Origin: Ignelater luminosus
Lineage: Eukaryota; Arthropoda; Insecta; Coleoptera; Elateridae
Direction: 5' to 3'
Assembly: GCA_011009095.1 (NCBI GenBank)
Contig: VTPC01000934.1
Coordinates: 64,045-128,044, forward strand
Length of the DNA: 64,000 nucleotides
Made by a program: the position numbers and the translations under genes. Under the pieces are notes generated by a model. It was not told where the DNA came from and ran no database searches. It saw only the letters and a program-made list of their open reading frames with translations. Positions 38,901-51,295 of the stretch are shown here, piece by piece. How positions within the stretch are numbered: the first letter of the stretch is position 1; every line of letters begins with the position of its first letter.

Positions 38901-41900
38901 AAAAGAAAGATTATTATCTGTACATATTTTATTAAAGGCTACGTTGAAAACGGCGATCGAGTAAAAACTTTTATTTTCTTTTCTATAAAAGAAAAATCCA
39001 ACTGAAATAGAAATAGTGGAGCATTGCATGTGACATCTTTTATAGTAAACGGAAACTTAATTTTAGAAAGAATTGAAAAATCATCAAATAATGAAATACA
39101 GCCATAAAAGACATTATTTAGTTCAGAAAAGATATAAAATGCAAAAAAACGGCAAACAAAGCACAATAATGCATTAAATCGTTGCTGGATATAAAAAGCT
39201 TCTAGACAATATTTGTTCGCATTTTCAATTAAAATCCATATAGTAAATCAACAGGGTTTTACTTGTTAGATTTATTTGTTGTACGTATTTTTTGGAATTT
39301 CAAACGTATATTTTTCTAAAACGCTTCTTTTAGTGTGTAAAAGTCAACGCAGCAATGTGTCTTCACTTTTGATTGAATAAAATGTTAGGTTAGCAGATCC
39401 AAGTGTGATGCTGATCACAAAATTGTGCAAATGAGCAAATTTTTAAGTCGGATTACTATGCAATTCTGGATTCCGACTGGACTGAGACTTACTTTTGAAA
39501 GTTTATACGTCTAAGTACATTGAGATTATTATTATTCAATTATTCAGATAAACATCCAATTAACAAAGGGTAATACTCTTCCATTTTTATGGAATGCGTC
39601 GTTTTCGAGTAAAATCAAGTCGTCTAGTACTTTTATGCGCTTCTCTAATAACAGTGATTTGGTCTGTACAATTTTTCAGTATTTCAGTAGCTGGGCAATT
39701 TAACAACTGGCTGTGGGCTTGAGTTTATGTATAAATAAATTTGATTTAAATCAAATTAAAAGTAGCCAACATGCTTCAAATATTTATAATTTCAAAGAAT
39801 TCTTTTAATTGATCCGTAGGGAAGCACCTAGACAGCAACGTACTTCTAGAAACAATCACCCAGAAATCTGGGCAAGCTTGCACACAAAACAAAAGTAAAG
39901 TTTCGACAACAGAATGTTATAATTGAAATTTTTTCCGCGGTCAAGACTATCGTAAGAATTCTGAACCGTAATGACATGCTACAACATTGTTAAATACACG
40001 CTTCCAACCTCCAAGCTACCTTCCTACATGTCAAATCTTGCAAACATAGGTATATAATGTACTTTCAATAAGCATGTGCAATTCTACAAAAAACCCAAAC
40101 AATCCGATTTTGCTGTATTAAAAAGAAAGCTCGACAAAAAGAAAACATTTGATTTATATGAAATTACAACATAGTAGACCACCAATTCCATTGTTAATTT
40201 TAATCTTAAGCTTCTTGTCTTCAAATATTGTCTACCTCTTCAAGATTCTCTTAAAACTTCTACAAGATATTGAGTTCAGCTACCCTATCAGATTGTTCTT
40301 TTTTATTACTTTTGTTCAGCCATAGCTCTGGTATATTGACGATAGAAAACTATTATAGTCAGAAACCGATTTTATGGCCCTAGCTCGTTATGACCGACTA
40401 AAAGATAAATACCCCAGCAGCAATACTTAAGATCGGAGGAACCAAAATTCTAATTTAAATCACAGTAGAGTTTATTTAATTAATTAAGCAAAAACAATGC
40501 AAATAATAAGTCAATTGCAAACAAAAATAATAATCTCTCAAGTATCCAATTCTCAAGATGGGCACTATGCATCAACTTGCATAAGTTGACTAGTTAAAAA
40601 TCCAGTGGCTGTCGTTTTAAGCATTTGATGGAACGACGTCAGACCATAGGTTGTTAAATTGATTTTTAAATAAAAATATTAATATCCTAATGCAGTAGAG
40701 AAATTTACAAGTCTACACAGACTAATAATGTTCCACAATTCGACACTGGATGGAAATCATCCCAAATACCTATCGGCCACAATCTTCTCGCTTGGTTGCT
40801 CACCACTTAATAATCGATACTGAATTATTATTGTTTGGAATTGTGATATGATCTTTTTGTACAGTAGGTACCTACTCATTATTGATTTTTCCATGTGAAT
40901 TTCTAGAAATGCAAAGACCAGCTATAGCTTGCCGAAGAACTTTGCCATAGGTACACTTTTCTAGAAGGCTATTCACAGTAACCCAAAGCATTCCTATTCT
41001 TCATTGCACTTGAACCATCTTTCATTTCATTAGAAAAAATTTATTTAGATTCTTTAGACACAACCTGTTATCGTGATGTGTTGCGGTGCATAGCAGGATA
41101 GTTCAGTAAGGGTGCTTTTATGTCCCATGACGGTGGTGGAGCCGGCGGGGTCAGAAGCCCAAACTAGACACTGCGTACATCTCCCTGTTGTATTGCAATT
41201 ATATCAATGGACGCTGACAAAAACGATGAGTTGCCCTTCTTCCTACAGTGTGTTAGGGTTCCTTCAGAACTTTTAATTCATCTCTATATTTGCACCTCTT
41301 TAGATATTCTGAAATAATGTCCTCAATTGTTTTCCTAATTTTACAGTTTACGCAAAAACATCTCATCTAGATCAAAACATTGTTATTACAAAATACGTGC
41401 AGGTTGGTGTAGATTAAATTTTACTAAATCTAAAAGGAAAAACTCCATTTATAAAACTTTTTAATATAAAACGAGCCTGGCCAACGGTTTCCATGGAAAT
41501 TAATCGATGTTTGTTTTAATAAACGACTTATTAATAGATGGTTCGTATAATACGATCCATAGGGGCTTTTCAATGTTTAAATGCGTTTATTTTGACGGGT
41601 TATCCTGATTTCCTGAATATTCCACACTTCAGGATATCCTAAGGCTTTATAATGCGCCCCTAAAATCGTAACTAATTACATGCAAACAGACCTGGCAGTT
41701 TCCTTTAGAATCGGCAATTAATTATAATTCTTTTATAGCAGTAATTTTCAGTGATTAATTATAATTATCGGTGTGTTACTGCTTTGGTTGTTATTAAAAT
41801 AAGTAGCCGTAAAAGAAAAATGACTTTCGGGTTTTTGAGTATATTATTAACTATTTACCATATAAACGTATTAGTCTGACATAGATAAATTTCGCTTCGG

Positions 41901-43834
41901 CTAGCGAGTTTTGGTACTTACAGAATTAATAATGAAAATGTTGAAGCCAAGTAATTGCTTATTTCTATTTTGAATACGTGCTCACTATTTGGATTAATTT
42001 ATCTTCATCAGGGAATACAATCTAGACAGGGATTTGCTTTCATGCAACGCTACTACACGGTAGATTTGAAATCTACAGTGAGTTCATAAAAGCTCTAATG
42101 ATAATTTAAAAAAAGTTTAAACTTCTAACTGAAATAATATTCAGAATCAATAATAATTATTAGGAATGTAATGTATTCATAATAACTTAGCGGTTGATGA
42201 CATTATTTATATTATTGGTCCAATTAAAGTTTACTGAGATTTTATTATGGGTGGATGCATCCATAACCTCGAATTTGTGTGTGCTTTGTAGCATAAAACC
42301 TGGAAATATTGCACATAAACTACGGATTTGTTTTAACACGTGCAAACCTAATAAACTTCCCATAAAGGTATACATTATGTATAATAAAATTCAATATTTG
42401 TAGGTTATGTTTTGATGTTTTCAACTTTATGTAGTTTTATGCCGTAATCTTTTACGCTTTGAAATATTACGTGTTTGAATAAAATGATTTAATGCAGAGG
42501 TAGTGAAATAATTTTACTGCGAGGGTTTATGATAATAAAATATTTTAAAATAATCAATGAAATCGTTTTTGTGTAGGTTATACTGAACGTGACTATTATT
42601 ATAATGTACCTTGCACGAATAACTTTATTTTAGTATATCAATCATTTGAATCTTGTTGTAGATGTAACAGAGCAAAATTATAATTTCTGAGAAGTTTTAA
42701 AACGTTCTAAGATATTGATTAATACTTATTTATAATGATGATACAAACTACTGTGATTTAAATTAGAAAATCTGTGTCCTAATATTTTTCTCAGCTGTTA
42801 ATCAAGATGGATCCACACTTTTGCCAATGACTGTATATGATGGTTTTTTAAGATAGAATCTTAAGCATTTAGCCATACAATCGTTAATACTTTAAGGTTG
42901 AAAGTCGGCTACTACAAAGATCTGCTCAAAATATTGTTCTAAAAAACTTCAACAAAATGTGGCCATAGACAACGTAAACTAATTACACTTCCTTCAGACA
43001 AAGAATAATCCCATAAACATACCAGAAATCTGGGCAATTCAATAAGCCAGTTAGATTGGATAACTGAAAATAACGTCGTGTTGCCTATAGATCCAAAGGG
43101 GATAGAGCTGGTGTCTCTAAATGCCTTCTACGAGCGCTGGTAGCCTTTTTTCTAAGGGAATGCAAAATTGGAGCAAGCCTGCGCATATTAGTTAGGTTTC
43201 GTATCATTAGAAGTAGAGCAGCGTGAGAAAGACTCATTTGTAATTTTTGCATGCTGCCAAATTCAGATTATGCAATACCGCAACTGTGACAAAACACAGG
43301 TAAAAAACAGTATCACGCAAAAATGTTATCTATTACAGCATTTCTCAACCTCGATGTCGGTATCGCTAAAGGCGTGGTCTCCATTTTTCTTCAATAAGCT
43401 AAACAAATGCGGCTGCATTTTTTTCAGTCCAATTATACATGGTAGCGTATGTACATTTTTAGACCGCCTTACAGCATATAACCATAAAGTTATATTGGAA
43501 AAAAAAGATTAGTGGCCTAGATTTCATTTGCCTACTCTTTGGACAAGCATGGCTGTCCGTCAGTTTTGTTTAAAATATTTTTAGATGAAAGCCAAAAGAT
43601 GGTTGCAGAACCAGTTGATCTAGTAAGTACGCTTCACAAGCCAAGATCAAGTTTATGGGATTCAAGACTCGAACAATGAAATTCACAACCAGCTGACTTG
43701 AAAAAAGTTACAATCAGCTGCACTAGGGTAATCAAATTCCGCATTTGTAAATAAAGATAGAAATTGAAAATTTGAAGGCATATGAATATAGACAGTCGTG
43801 TAAGTAAAAGGTTGAGGAACATTGATGGTTTAAA
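35966..43834 (+). other. Intron 3, long AT-rich central part
   Basis: Nearly 8 kb with no recognised gene or mobile element. Open frames are at most about 80 codons. Near 38216-38236 the words ttcgaacaccctgtac resemble ends seen in some insect transposons, but no partner end was found. A TAAT-rich cluster lies at 41713-41770. Confidence 0.55.
41713..41770. promoter_or_regulatory. Candidate homeodomain-type TAATTA cluster
   Basis: The 13-base word attaattataatt occurs twice about 40 bases apart (near 41717 and 41754), flanked by atcgg on the outer side of each copy. The surrounding 41480-41780 is less degenerate-looking than typical intron. TAATTA is the core bound by many homeodomain factors; in an AT-rich genome it also occurs by chance, so this is only a pointer. 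Confidence 0.2.
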
Positions 43835-44760
43835 ACGTTCTTCTACGTCTTCCGATACCCAGTCGCCGTTCCTCTCGGTCTGTCCACAGATTTTCTTCTA
43901 GTTCTCTGTCTCTCATTTCCCGGTTAATGCCTTCTCTCCAACTAAGGCGAGGTCTTTTTTTTTCTTCTTCCGTGTATGGTTTACATTAGGATTTGTTTTG
44001 GGAATCGATCTTCGGGCATTCTTTGAACATGTCCATACCATCTAAGTTGATGGTACCAATATCTTCCACTATTGTATGTCTAAAATCCTATTTCGTTGCC
44101 TGAGATTTTCTCTTGTACCTTTCCTTTAACTACCATACTTCGCTACTATAAGTGATTATGCTTTTGACAATTGTGTTATATATCCTGTGTTTGTTACTAT
44201 GTGATATTGATTCGTCCCAAAGGATACTATTGAGACACTTCCTCCCTTTGTGATGGTCATGCCCAAGTACTTATATGTGTCGCAGTGTCTAATTATTTCT
44301 CCATCTTCTAATGTGAGATCCTGTTGTTTTCCAAAGATGCACATGTATTCTGTTTTTCTTATGTTTATTTCCAGCCCAAATTTTTTATATTCCTAGATTA
44401 ATTTCCTTGTCATGTATTCGATATCTTCATATTTCTGCGCTATTGCGAGTTGGTCATCTGCAAATGACAGTGTGTATATAGTACTGTTGTTGATCGGCAA
44501 TCCTATGTTTCTTCATTTGCGTTTCCAAGGTTTTAGAGTTTGTTCGAGGTAAATCTTAAATAGTGTCGGTGAAAGACAGCAGCCTTGCTTTAGACGTTTG
44601 TTGGTTTAGAATCCCTTCGATAGACTGTTTCCAATCTTTACCTTTGCTTTGGCTTTAGCATACACACATATCAAACTCATGCTTATGTTGGTTTTCTCCA
44701 ATGCTTCTCATAGTATATTGGTACTTGATGCTTCATCCTATTTCGTCTCAATTTAAATTC
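43835..44760 (-). mobile_element. Non-LTR retrotransposon remnant with intact FADD box
   Basis: The minus strand gives GLKQGCCLSPTLFKIYL (near 44560), SFADDQLAIAQKYED (near 44460), GLEINIRKTEYMCIFGKQQ (near 44360), HCDTYKYLGMTITKGG, then after a deletion ILWDESIS..NKHRIYNTIVKSIITY (near 44180) and the C-terminal tail RPRLSWREGINREMRDRELE, ending GIGRRRRTF at about 43840. This is the reverse transcriptase palm and thumb plus tail of an insect LINE. The catalytic Asp pair is present, but stops and frameshifts run throughout and the 5' part, including the endonuclease, is absent. Confidence 0.88.
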
Positions 44761-47700
44761 GAATTTAAAATAATTGTTCAAAAACACAAATGCAGGCACA
44801 CCCCCTTCCACTTCTCTCGCTGCGCTCATAGTTTCATCCGCACTTCAAGCATAAGTATGACTGTTTTAGCCTTCATTTAAAGATGGAAAAAACAATTTGC
44901 CAGTCATTTATCTTGAGAGAAAATCAAGCTCCCTTGGATGGACTGTTTGATCTTTATTGCTAATCTGAAAATCTTTTCTCAAACTCTAGAAACAAGTCCA
45001 TGACAATACGATAATAGTGTGATAAACTCTAAAAAACTCTTACCTTTCAAGGTCAGTATAATAAATATCTGGCCAAAATGGTCATATGGAATAAGTGAAT
45101 AACTAAAGAGCAAGTCTTTAATTAAACTGACTTGCACTAGATGGTCTTAGATTTAGAAAACTTGAGCACTGTTATCTACTATGAAAGACATAAAACTTTA
45201 CTTAATCCCAAACAATTTTAGTTTAGTTATAGCTATCCCACAGAATAGCATACAAAAAAGTCAAGCTTAATAAAGACAAATTGTGGCTTTGGAAACAAAT
45301 AAATTTGGGATTATGAGCCGACACGTTATTCAAGAACAATGAAAGTTTGTCTTAAGTTTCTTGTTAGTTTTGCTTAAGAACAGAGACTAAACACAAAACA
45401 ATGTTACATGTAATAAATTAAAGTTTAATTCCAGAAGAGAAATTCGATTAGAATTGCAAGAAAACCTTTAGATTTTTCAGTTAACAAGTCCTGCTGACGT
45501 CCTTTGTTTCGACGTTGAAAGAAAAGCGATTTAAATCAATAAGAAAAAATGTCCAAAAAGATCGTGACGAAGGTTACCAAGAATTTTAAAGAAAATAACT
45601 CTGGAAATACTGGAAACGATTGGTTGGACCAAATGTTTATAAATAAGAAGAAAATAAAGCATTTTGAAGAGATCTATAGGGAATTTTTATCCGTCATTCC
45701 GGATTAAGGTTTTTCAATTTCCTGCAGTAGATGTAAAGCAGGTAAAAGAATTAGAATATTCATTCATACAGGATTTCGTTATTGTTACAAAAACAGTTTA
45801 GAATTTTCAGAATATTATTTACAAACATTAGCTCAAAAAATAACCCCTAAATTATACGTTTACTATTTTTTGCGTGAACTAAACAGAATAGTAAATCATT
45901 ATTATATTACGACGAGAAGGAAATACACGGCCAAAATAACAGATCCCTGAAGATAAATGATCGTTCTTGATGTCGCAGATGCTCCACTACCCTCAACATC
46001 AACTTCATCAAGCCACGTGAATAAAATAAAAATCGAGATTCGAGGCTCAAGTTGTAGTAGCAATTTAAAATATTAATATCACAAATGTTAGCATTCTGAT
46101 TGTTATTTACATATTTAAATAAATGATTTGATTCCAATATTTATTATTAACAAATATACAATATGAAACCTTTCGTATTTCATTTTAGCTTCACAATTGA
46201 TCGTTTGAACCGGGAAATTTTAATAAAATTGCCTCTAGTCACACAACTTTAGAATTGCTAGGTGGAACAAAGGTACTCGTTTACGGTTTGATCGATCACA
46301 CCTTTTCACTGCACAAAACGCATTAAATTCCAAAAATTAGATCTAAATTTACTTCTTTTCTACTACACCGCTTTTACATAAAAAGCAATTCCACGGAATT
46401 ACTTTTAGGTCTCGACAAAATGGAGGATTATCCGTAACAAGCCAAATACCAGATTTATATGTTATTTGCATGGATAAGATTTGTTTTGCGTGTCCTTAAT
46501 ATCTCAGGAATTTCTAGGCATAGTCTTATAAGCAATTTTAAGATGAAAACTGATGGGCTGACCTGAATATTTACAAATTAAAAATGTTTCATCGTTTACG
46601 AATTATTATCGGCAACCTGGATTTAAAGTATTGTGTGATCAAATAAATTTTATATCAAGTTAATTTTTTAGATTTCTACATTACCTATTTAGATACTTTT
46701 TACTAGATTCTTACATGATTTATTAAATTCCATGACACATTGTAGTAGGTAATACTTTAGGAACTGATTCTTTAGAGAAAAATAAGGTCTTTTGCTGCTT
46801 TTGAGATACAGAGTGAGCAAACATTTACTGAATTTATTTTTTTTATTCATTTGGCAGTTTAGATATTAAATAGATTACATTTCCATAACACAATTAAATG
46901 GGCCAGTGGTACAAGGGCTCAAATGGTAAATACAAAACGAAAAGATCAAGTAATTTTTATTAAACCAAGTAGTTATTCTGATAAATACTAAATTAGAAAA
47001 CAAAGCAGTTTCAATCCAGCCAAGTAATCCTTTTATGGAGTGTTTGCTTTTTAAGTAAAATTTTAATTTTTGCAGATGGGTCTTTGTATGATTTAATTCC
47101 TATTGTCAATATTTATTGAAAATGATACCAGATACGCCTGTTATGTGCAAACCAAAACCTCTTCCGTTCCTTATCTCTTAATCAAGTCAAGTCTCTAAAA
47201 CGCAAGCATGACGATGTGTCAAATACTTCCTTTTCCAGAAATCTGCAGGTGGGAAAACTTTACCTACTTCTCTGTAGCAATGGACTTTTAAGTCTATATA
47301 GCACATTCTTATATATTACTAAAGCATACCTTTTTAAGGGAACATACTTGAATAGTTATAAATCAGCTGCTCCATTCTATTGTGTACAAGGTATCTAGCA
47401 AAATCTGCGTCCCAGCAGGCCATCGGTTTCAATGGTGAATATATGTCCTGCATAACATGTTAATGTTAATCACAATAAGCAATAATTTTTGATATCTGAG
47501 ATTAACTAAGATTGACAATAGCAAATCGTGATTTTCATATACAATAATTGAAAATCAAAGTCGTCGAACTAGGCCCGAGGGATCAGAAGTCTAAACTCTG
47601 GGCCAAACCAGTTTGGCTGGTCTCAACCTTTTGCCAAATAAAAATAAAAACAAAAACGTAATATCGACATCAAATGCCATATCTGGCAACGCTAACTTCC

Positions 47701-48884
47701 ACTGATAATCGAATTGGTTCTTGCTTCTATTTTCTATTCGAGTTGAGACTACCAAACAATTTTTTACCCAATTTTAAAGTCTTATAAGAAATACACTTTT
47801 ATGTGATGTCATATAGGGGCCAAAATGTTCACAGACAGATATTGACCAAAATACAATAAAAAGAAAATGTATCTCCAGTATAAGTTTTTCGGCACTGCTT
47901 TTAATCAACTTATAGGTAGATAGTATTGGGGTTTATTTGCTTGACTAGCCCAAAGTTCAATTTTGGTAGTTATTGTAGAAAAGGACAATCATTCTTGTTC
48001 CGAATATGTCTTACCAATACCAAATATGTAAACCACTAGAGCATTATTCCTTATAAAAGATAACCCTAGGTATTCGAGATTTTATATATTCTGTCTAAGA
48101 AATCGTCTTGACAGCTGTCCAGTAACATACCATTGTTGTTAAACAAACATTTTGCCTTTATTCGGATAAATGGTTTTTGTCATAAAATCCAAGATGCAAG
48201 ATAAATGCTACACATACCAAGTGTTTACCACATCATTGTCATTCTCTTCAATGGCCAACCTAATTCTCTAGAAGAAACTAGATATGTAAGGCCATTCTTT
48301 GAACCGGTGTCTATGATTTCAACAACGACGTACTACAAATGGCATTGAGTAACTGTTGTAGTTAGCTGCTGGCCATTATTATATTAACAATCAAAGCGTT
48401 GCTCTATGGTTTGGAAGCATCATGTAGTATAATCGCTTTTTTATTACTTTTCAGCTCATACCAATGGAAAAAAAAAGAAAGTCAGTGAGTTTCATTCCGC
48501 TACTTTGAGGCCTCAAATTTTTTTCTTTAGCTAAGAACGAAAAACTTAAAAAAATGGGATAAGCGATTATTAAATTCCACTCTCTTGCACATCTACTGTT
48601 TTGCCTTAACCAAAGTAAAGAGCAGATACCTAAGGATCTAGACTTTTACAGTATGATGTGGTATTACAAGCTTCATCAGTATCAAGATATGAGGAACTTG
48701 TCTTGTCAACTTCTTTACTTGGAGAATGTAAATCAGGTTGACCTTGTTGAATCAAACAGCTCGTCACAAAAATCCTTCAAATCTTAAATAGTTTGAGAAT
48801 TTGAAACCAGAAACTTAGTGCAAAAACCTTGAGGCCCTTTGGGACTTGGAACCTCATAAGAATAAAGAAATCTAACAACAGCTT
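44761..48884 (+). other. Intron 3, AT-rich part before the duplicated segment
   Basis: No conserved coding text apart from the short candidate frame at 45549-45707. No transposon ends recognised. Confidence 0.55.
45549..45707 (+). CDS. Candidate small open frame, 52 residues, unknown
   Basis: ATG to TAA gives a lysine-rich, hydrophilic peptide starting MSKKIVTKVTKNFKENN and ending HFEEIYREFLSVIPD. The composition is more protein-like than the intron frames around it (W, D, E and P spread evenly, no poly-F or poly-K runs). The start is preceded by an A-rich stretch (ataagaaaaa) like an insect start context. No family is recognised, no signal peptide or membrane span is seen, and no introns are suggested. 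It could be a chance frame, a conserved small protein, or the end of a retrocopied gene. Confidence 0.25.
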   Translation: MSKKIVTKVTKNFKENNSGNTGNDWLDQMFINKKKIKHFEEIYREFLSVIPD

Positions 48885-49490
48885 TTAAGGGCCCGAAATT
48901 TTGGTCAGGAGCTTATAAGCATTCCAAAGCTTTCAAAAATCCTCAAGCTATTGTTCATATTTATATATCTACGGTCATTTTATCTTGTTCAGCAGCTCTC
49001 TTCACACCTTTTTATCAAAAGCTTTTTGTTTCACTTCAGCATACTTACGGGAAAAAATTCTTTTCCAATCTTCTAGCAGATGGTCTTTTTTCTCCTTTCA
49101 GATTTGTTTAGAATTTAACATGTAGCTTGTCATATCGTCGTGGGATCTTAACACAAGCCCAGCCATTTACATTTAAGCTACTTACTTGTGGTTTCAATCG
49201 GTTTTCGGTTGGTAACAAGTCTAAATTCATTGTTTGATATTTTATCTGGCCAGCAGATATTCAATGTCTTCCTTAGAAATTTATTGATAGATTTTTAAAT
49301 TTTCTGAACGTTTTTTTAATTTCTATTCCATTAGTTCCCATAAGGTAGACACTTTCCACTAAGGAATTTAGAGCTTTACAAGACTCATAGGATTTAACAG
49401 TTTTCAAGAGCCCAGAATGCTGGCCAAGAGCTCAAAACAATTCTCAAGCATTCAAAGATCCTCAAGTGAGCAAGATCTACGGATCACTAA
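48885..49490. repeat. Diverged direct duplication of about 90 bases
   Basis: The segment at 48885-48975 (aagggcccgaaattttggtcaggagc, then attccaaagctttcaaaaatcctcaag and atctacggtca) recurs at 49402-49485 as aagagcccagaatgctggccaagagc, then attcaaagatcctcaag and gatctacggatca. Spacing is about 516 bases. The left flanks also share cctcataag / actcataggat. Confidence 0.65.
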
Positions 49491-50779
49491 GAACTTGAAA
49501 ACTCTTCCACAAGAACTTGGTTGCCTGCATGGAATCAAGAGAAGCACGTCTTGTCAAAACGAGTTGACTAGCTGGTGAGATATTACGATTTTGACAAGAA
49601 ATGTAATTAACAAGAGAAAGGTTATGAATTTTGACATAAGATTCTACGTCAAAGTATAGGCCTCTTTAACACTTGGACGTAATTTTTTGAAGGTTATTGG
49701 CCAGTAAGATATCTTCTACGGTATATTGATCTCCTCTATTTTGTAGCAAGTCGAAAGTTGGAAATTTGTGATCTTTCACACGCTACGATGGGTGAGCCAA
49801 TGACAACACGCAAAACAGCTTTACGGCATGGGAAGTCTATTTGGAGTAAGAAATAAACTGTTTGTTGGTAGCTTCTTATTGTAAATTACTTTCGAGTTCT
49901 AGAAGCCAATGGCCGTAGATCCTATATGGACTTTAGAGATTTTAAGTTACGTCATTGACTTACAATTAGTGATGGTAATAGCAGTTTGTTAATTGAAGGA
50001 TAACATTACTTTAGAAACAAACTTTACAGCTTTGACTTTCTTTAATTACTGCTCTTAAATGGAAAATTGCTAGTAAATATTGATGCTAATTAAAAAGTAT
50101 CAATGAAAACATCATTTCTGTACTATAAATAACTTCTTAACTCTTGAAATGTTAGGAGTACCTTCGTGTAGTGTAGACTTTCATATTTGTGTAGTTTTCT
50201 AGCTGGTTATTCAATGCAAAGCGCATTCCCAACTAGTCGTTAGACTGTAAAGAGGGTTGGTATAGAAAGGAATTTTCAAATATCAAAGAAAAAGTTGTTT
50301 CGATAACACCACTTTTGATTTCAGCTCTCAAGTGGCTGGAGAGTAGATATAGCGGAAATATAAACCTTATCGAGAAGGTGAGAGTCACACTTAAAAGTAG
50401 AATTAGTGTCACTCCTATCAGATGTACCTAATATCATTTTCCGAGCAATTACTGAAAAAAGAAGTCCTGAAAATGGAGTGTAGAAAGATTACATTTATTA
50501 ACTAGACAGTACAGTAATGCATAATAAACGACGTTATTGTTTCTAATCTAAATCCTTTTTGTTTCATGCCGTAACATAAAAAGTTAAAATAACGTAAATA
50601 CTTGCGCACATCTATCTCGATGTTCTTGTTACAGCACACGTCAGTTGTGTACAGTTAGCATTAGCACCAAGATTCAGATTCACAATTATCTCATTGATTT
50701 ACTGATTTATGTATCCATAAAATAAATGCCTTAGATTTATTTTTAATTAAATAATCAATTAAAGTTTTCCATTTTACAG
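49491..50779 (+). other. End of intron 3
   Basis: AT-rich, no motifs, ending in a clear acceptor (aaagttttccattttacag). Confidence 0.7.
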
Positions 50780-50880
50780 TCCTGGTTATCGTGATCACAA
50801 CGCCTACTGGATCGGAGCGTCAGATAAAACGCTCGAAGGTGACTTTCGTTGGGCAGACGGTCTTCCATTCTCCTACACAA
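50780..50880 (+). CDS. CUB/C-type lectin gene, exon 4 (CTLD middle)
   Basis: 101-base exon with acceptor ttttacag and donor gtaagt. The first base completes a codon begun at 25320. The frame reads PGYRDHNAYWIGASDKTLEG and then DFRWADGLPFSYT. YWIGASD and FRWADGLPFSYTNW are the central strand and loop of a C-type lectin-like domain (the WIGL-like core, then the WxDG motif). It ends one base into a codon and is separated from the next exon by only 214 bases, unlike the multi-kilobase introns elsewhere in the gene. Confidence 0.95.
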
Positions 50881-51094
50881 GTAAGTTTTCTCTTTGTCTT
50901 CCAAATAATCGACGGAAAAAGAAAAAAAAGACATTAAGAATCCATTCACGATTGCTGTCAGATCAATTCATACAACAAAACCCCAAAAGTACCTCATAAA
51001 TATTCATCAAACCTCATTCCAGCGCAGCTTTTGTCGGATTTCCATCAATCCCAAAAGCCCAAAAGTCTAATTATTTTGCTGTTTTATTTTTCAG

Positions 51095-51295
51095 ATTGGT
51101 TTCCTGGATGGTCTCAGCATGGCAACTATAACAGACAACCAAACGATGACGGTCTCAGCGAACAGGACTGCGTAGAAGTCAGAAGGGTTTATTCTTTGCC
51201 TACGTCCCCTGCCAGGCTTGCCAATACGTTTATGTGGAACGATAGGGATTGTGCTACACCCAATTATTTTATTTGCGAAAGACTTCAAAGCGACG
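51095..51295 (+). CDS. CUB/C-type lectin gene, exon 5 (CTLD C-terminal half)
   Basis: 201-base exon with acceptor tatttttcag and donor gtaaga. It reads NWFPGWSQHGNYNRQPNDDG, then LSEQDCVEVRRVY, then TFMWNDRDCATPNYFICERLQ. This holds the last three canonical CTLD cysteines (QDC, RDC and FIC, with MEC in exon 3 as the first) and the WND motif that supplies calcium-2 ligands. At the position where sugar-binding lectins carry EPN or QPD this protein has QPN, followed by an acidic DDG and an E two residues later. Calcium-dependent sugar binding is therefore plausible but not certain. It ends one base into a codon and continues at 57771. Confidence 0.95.
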
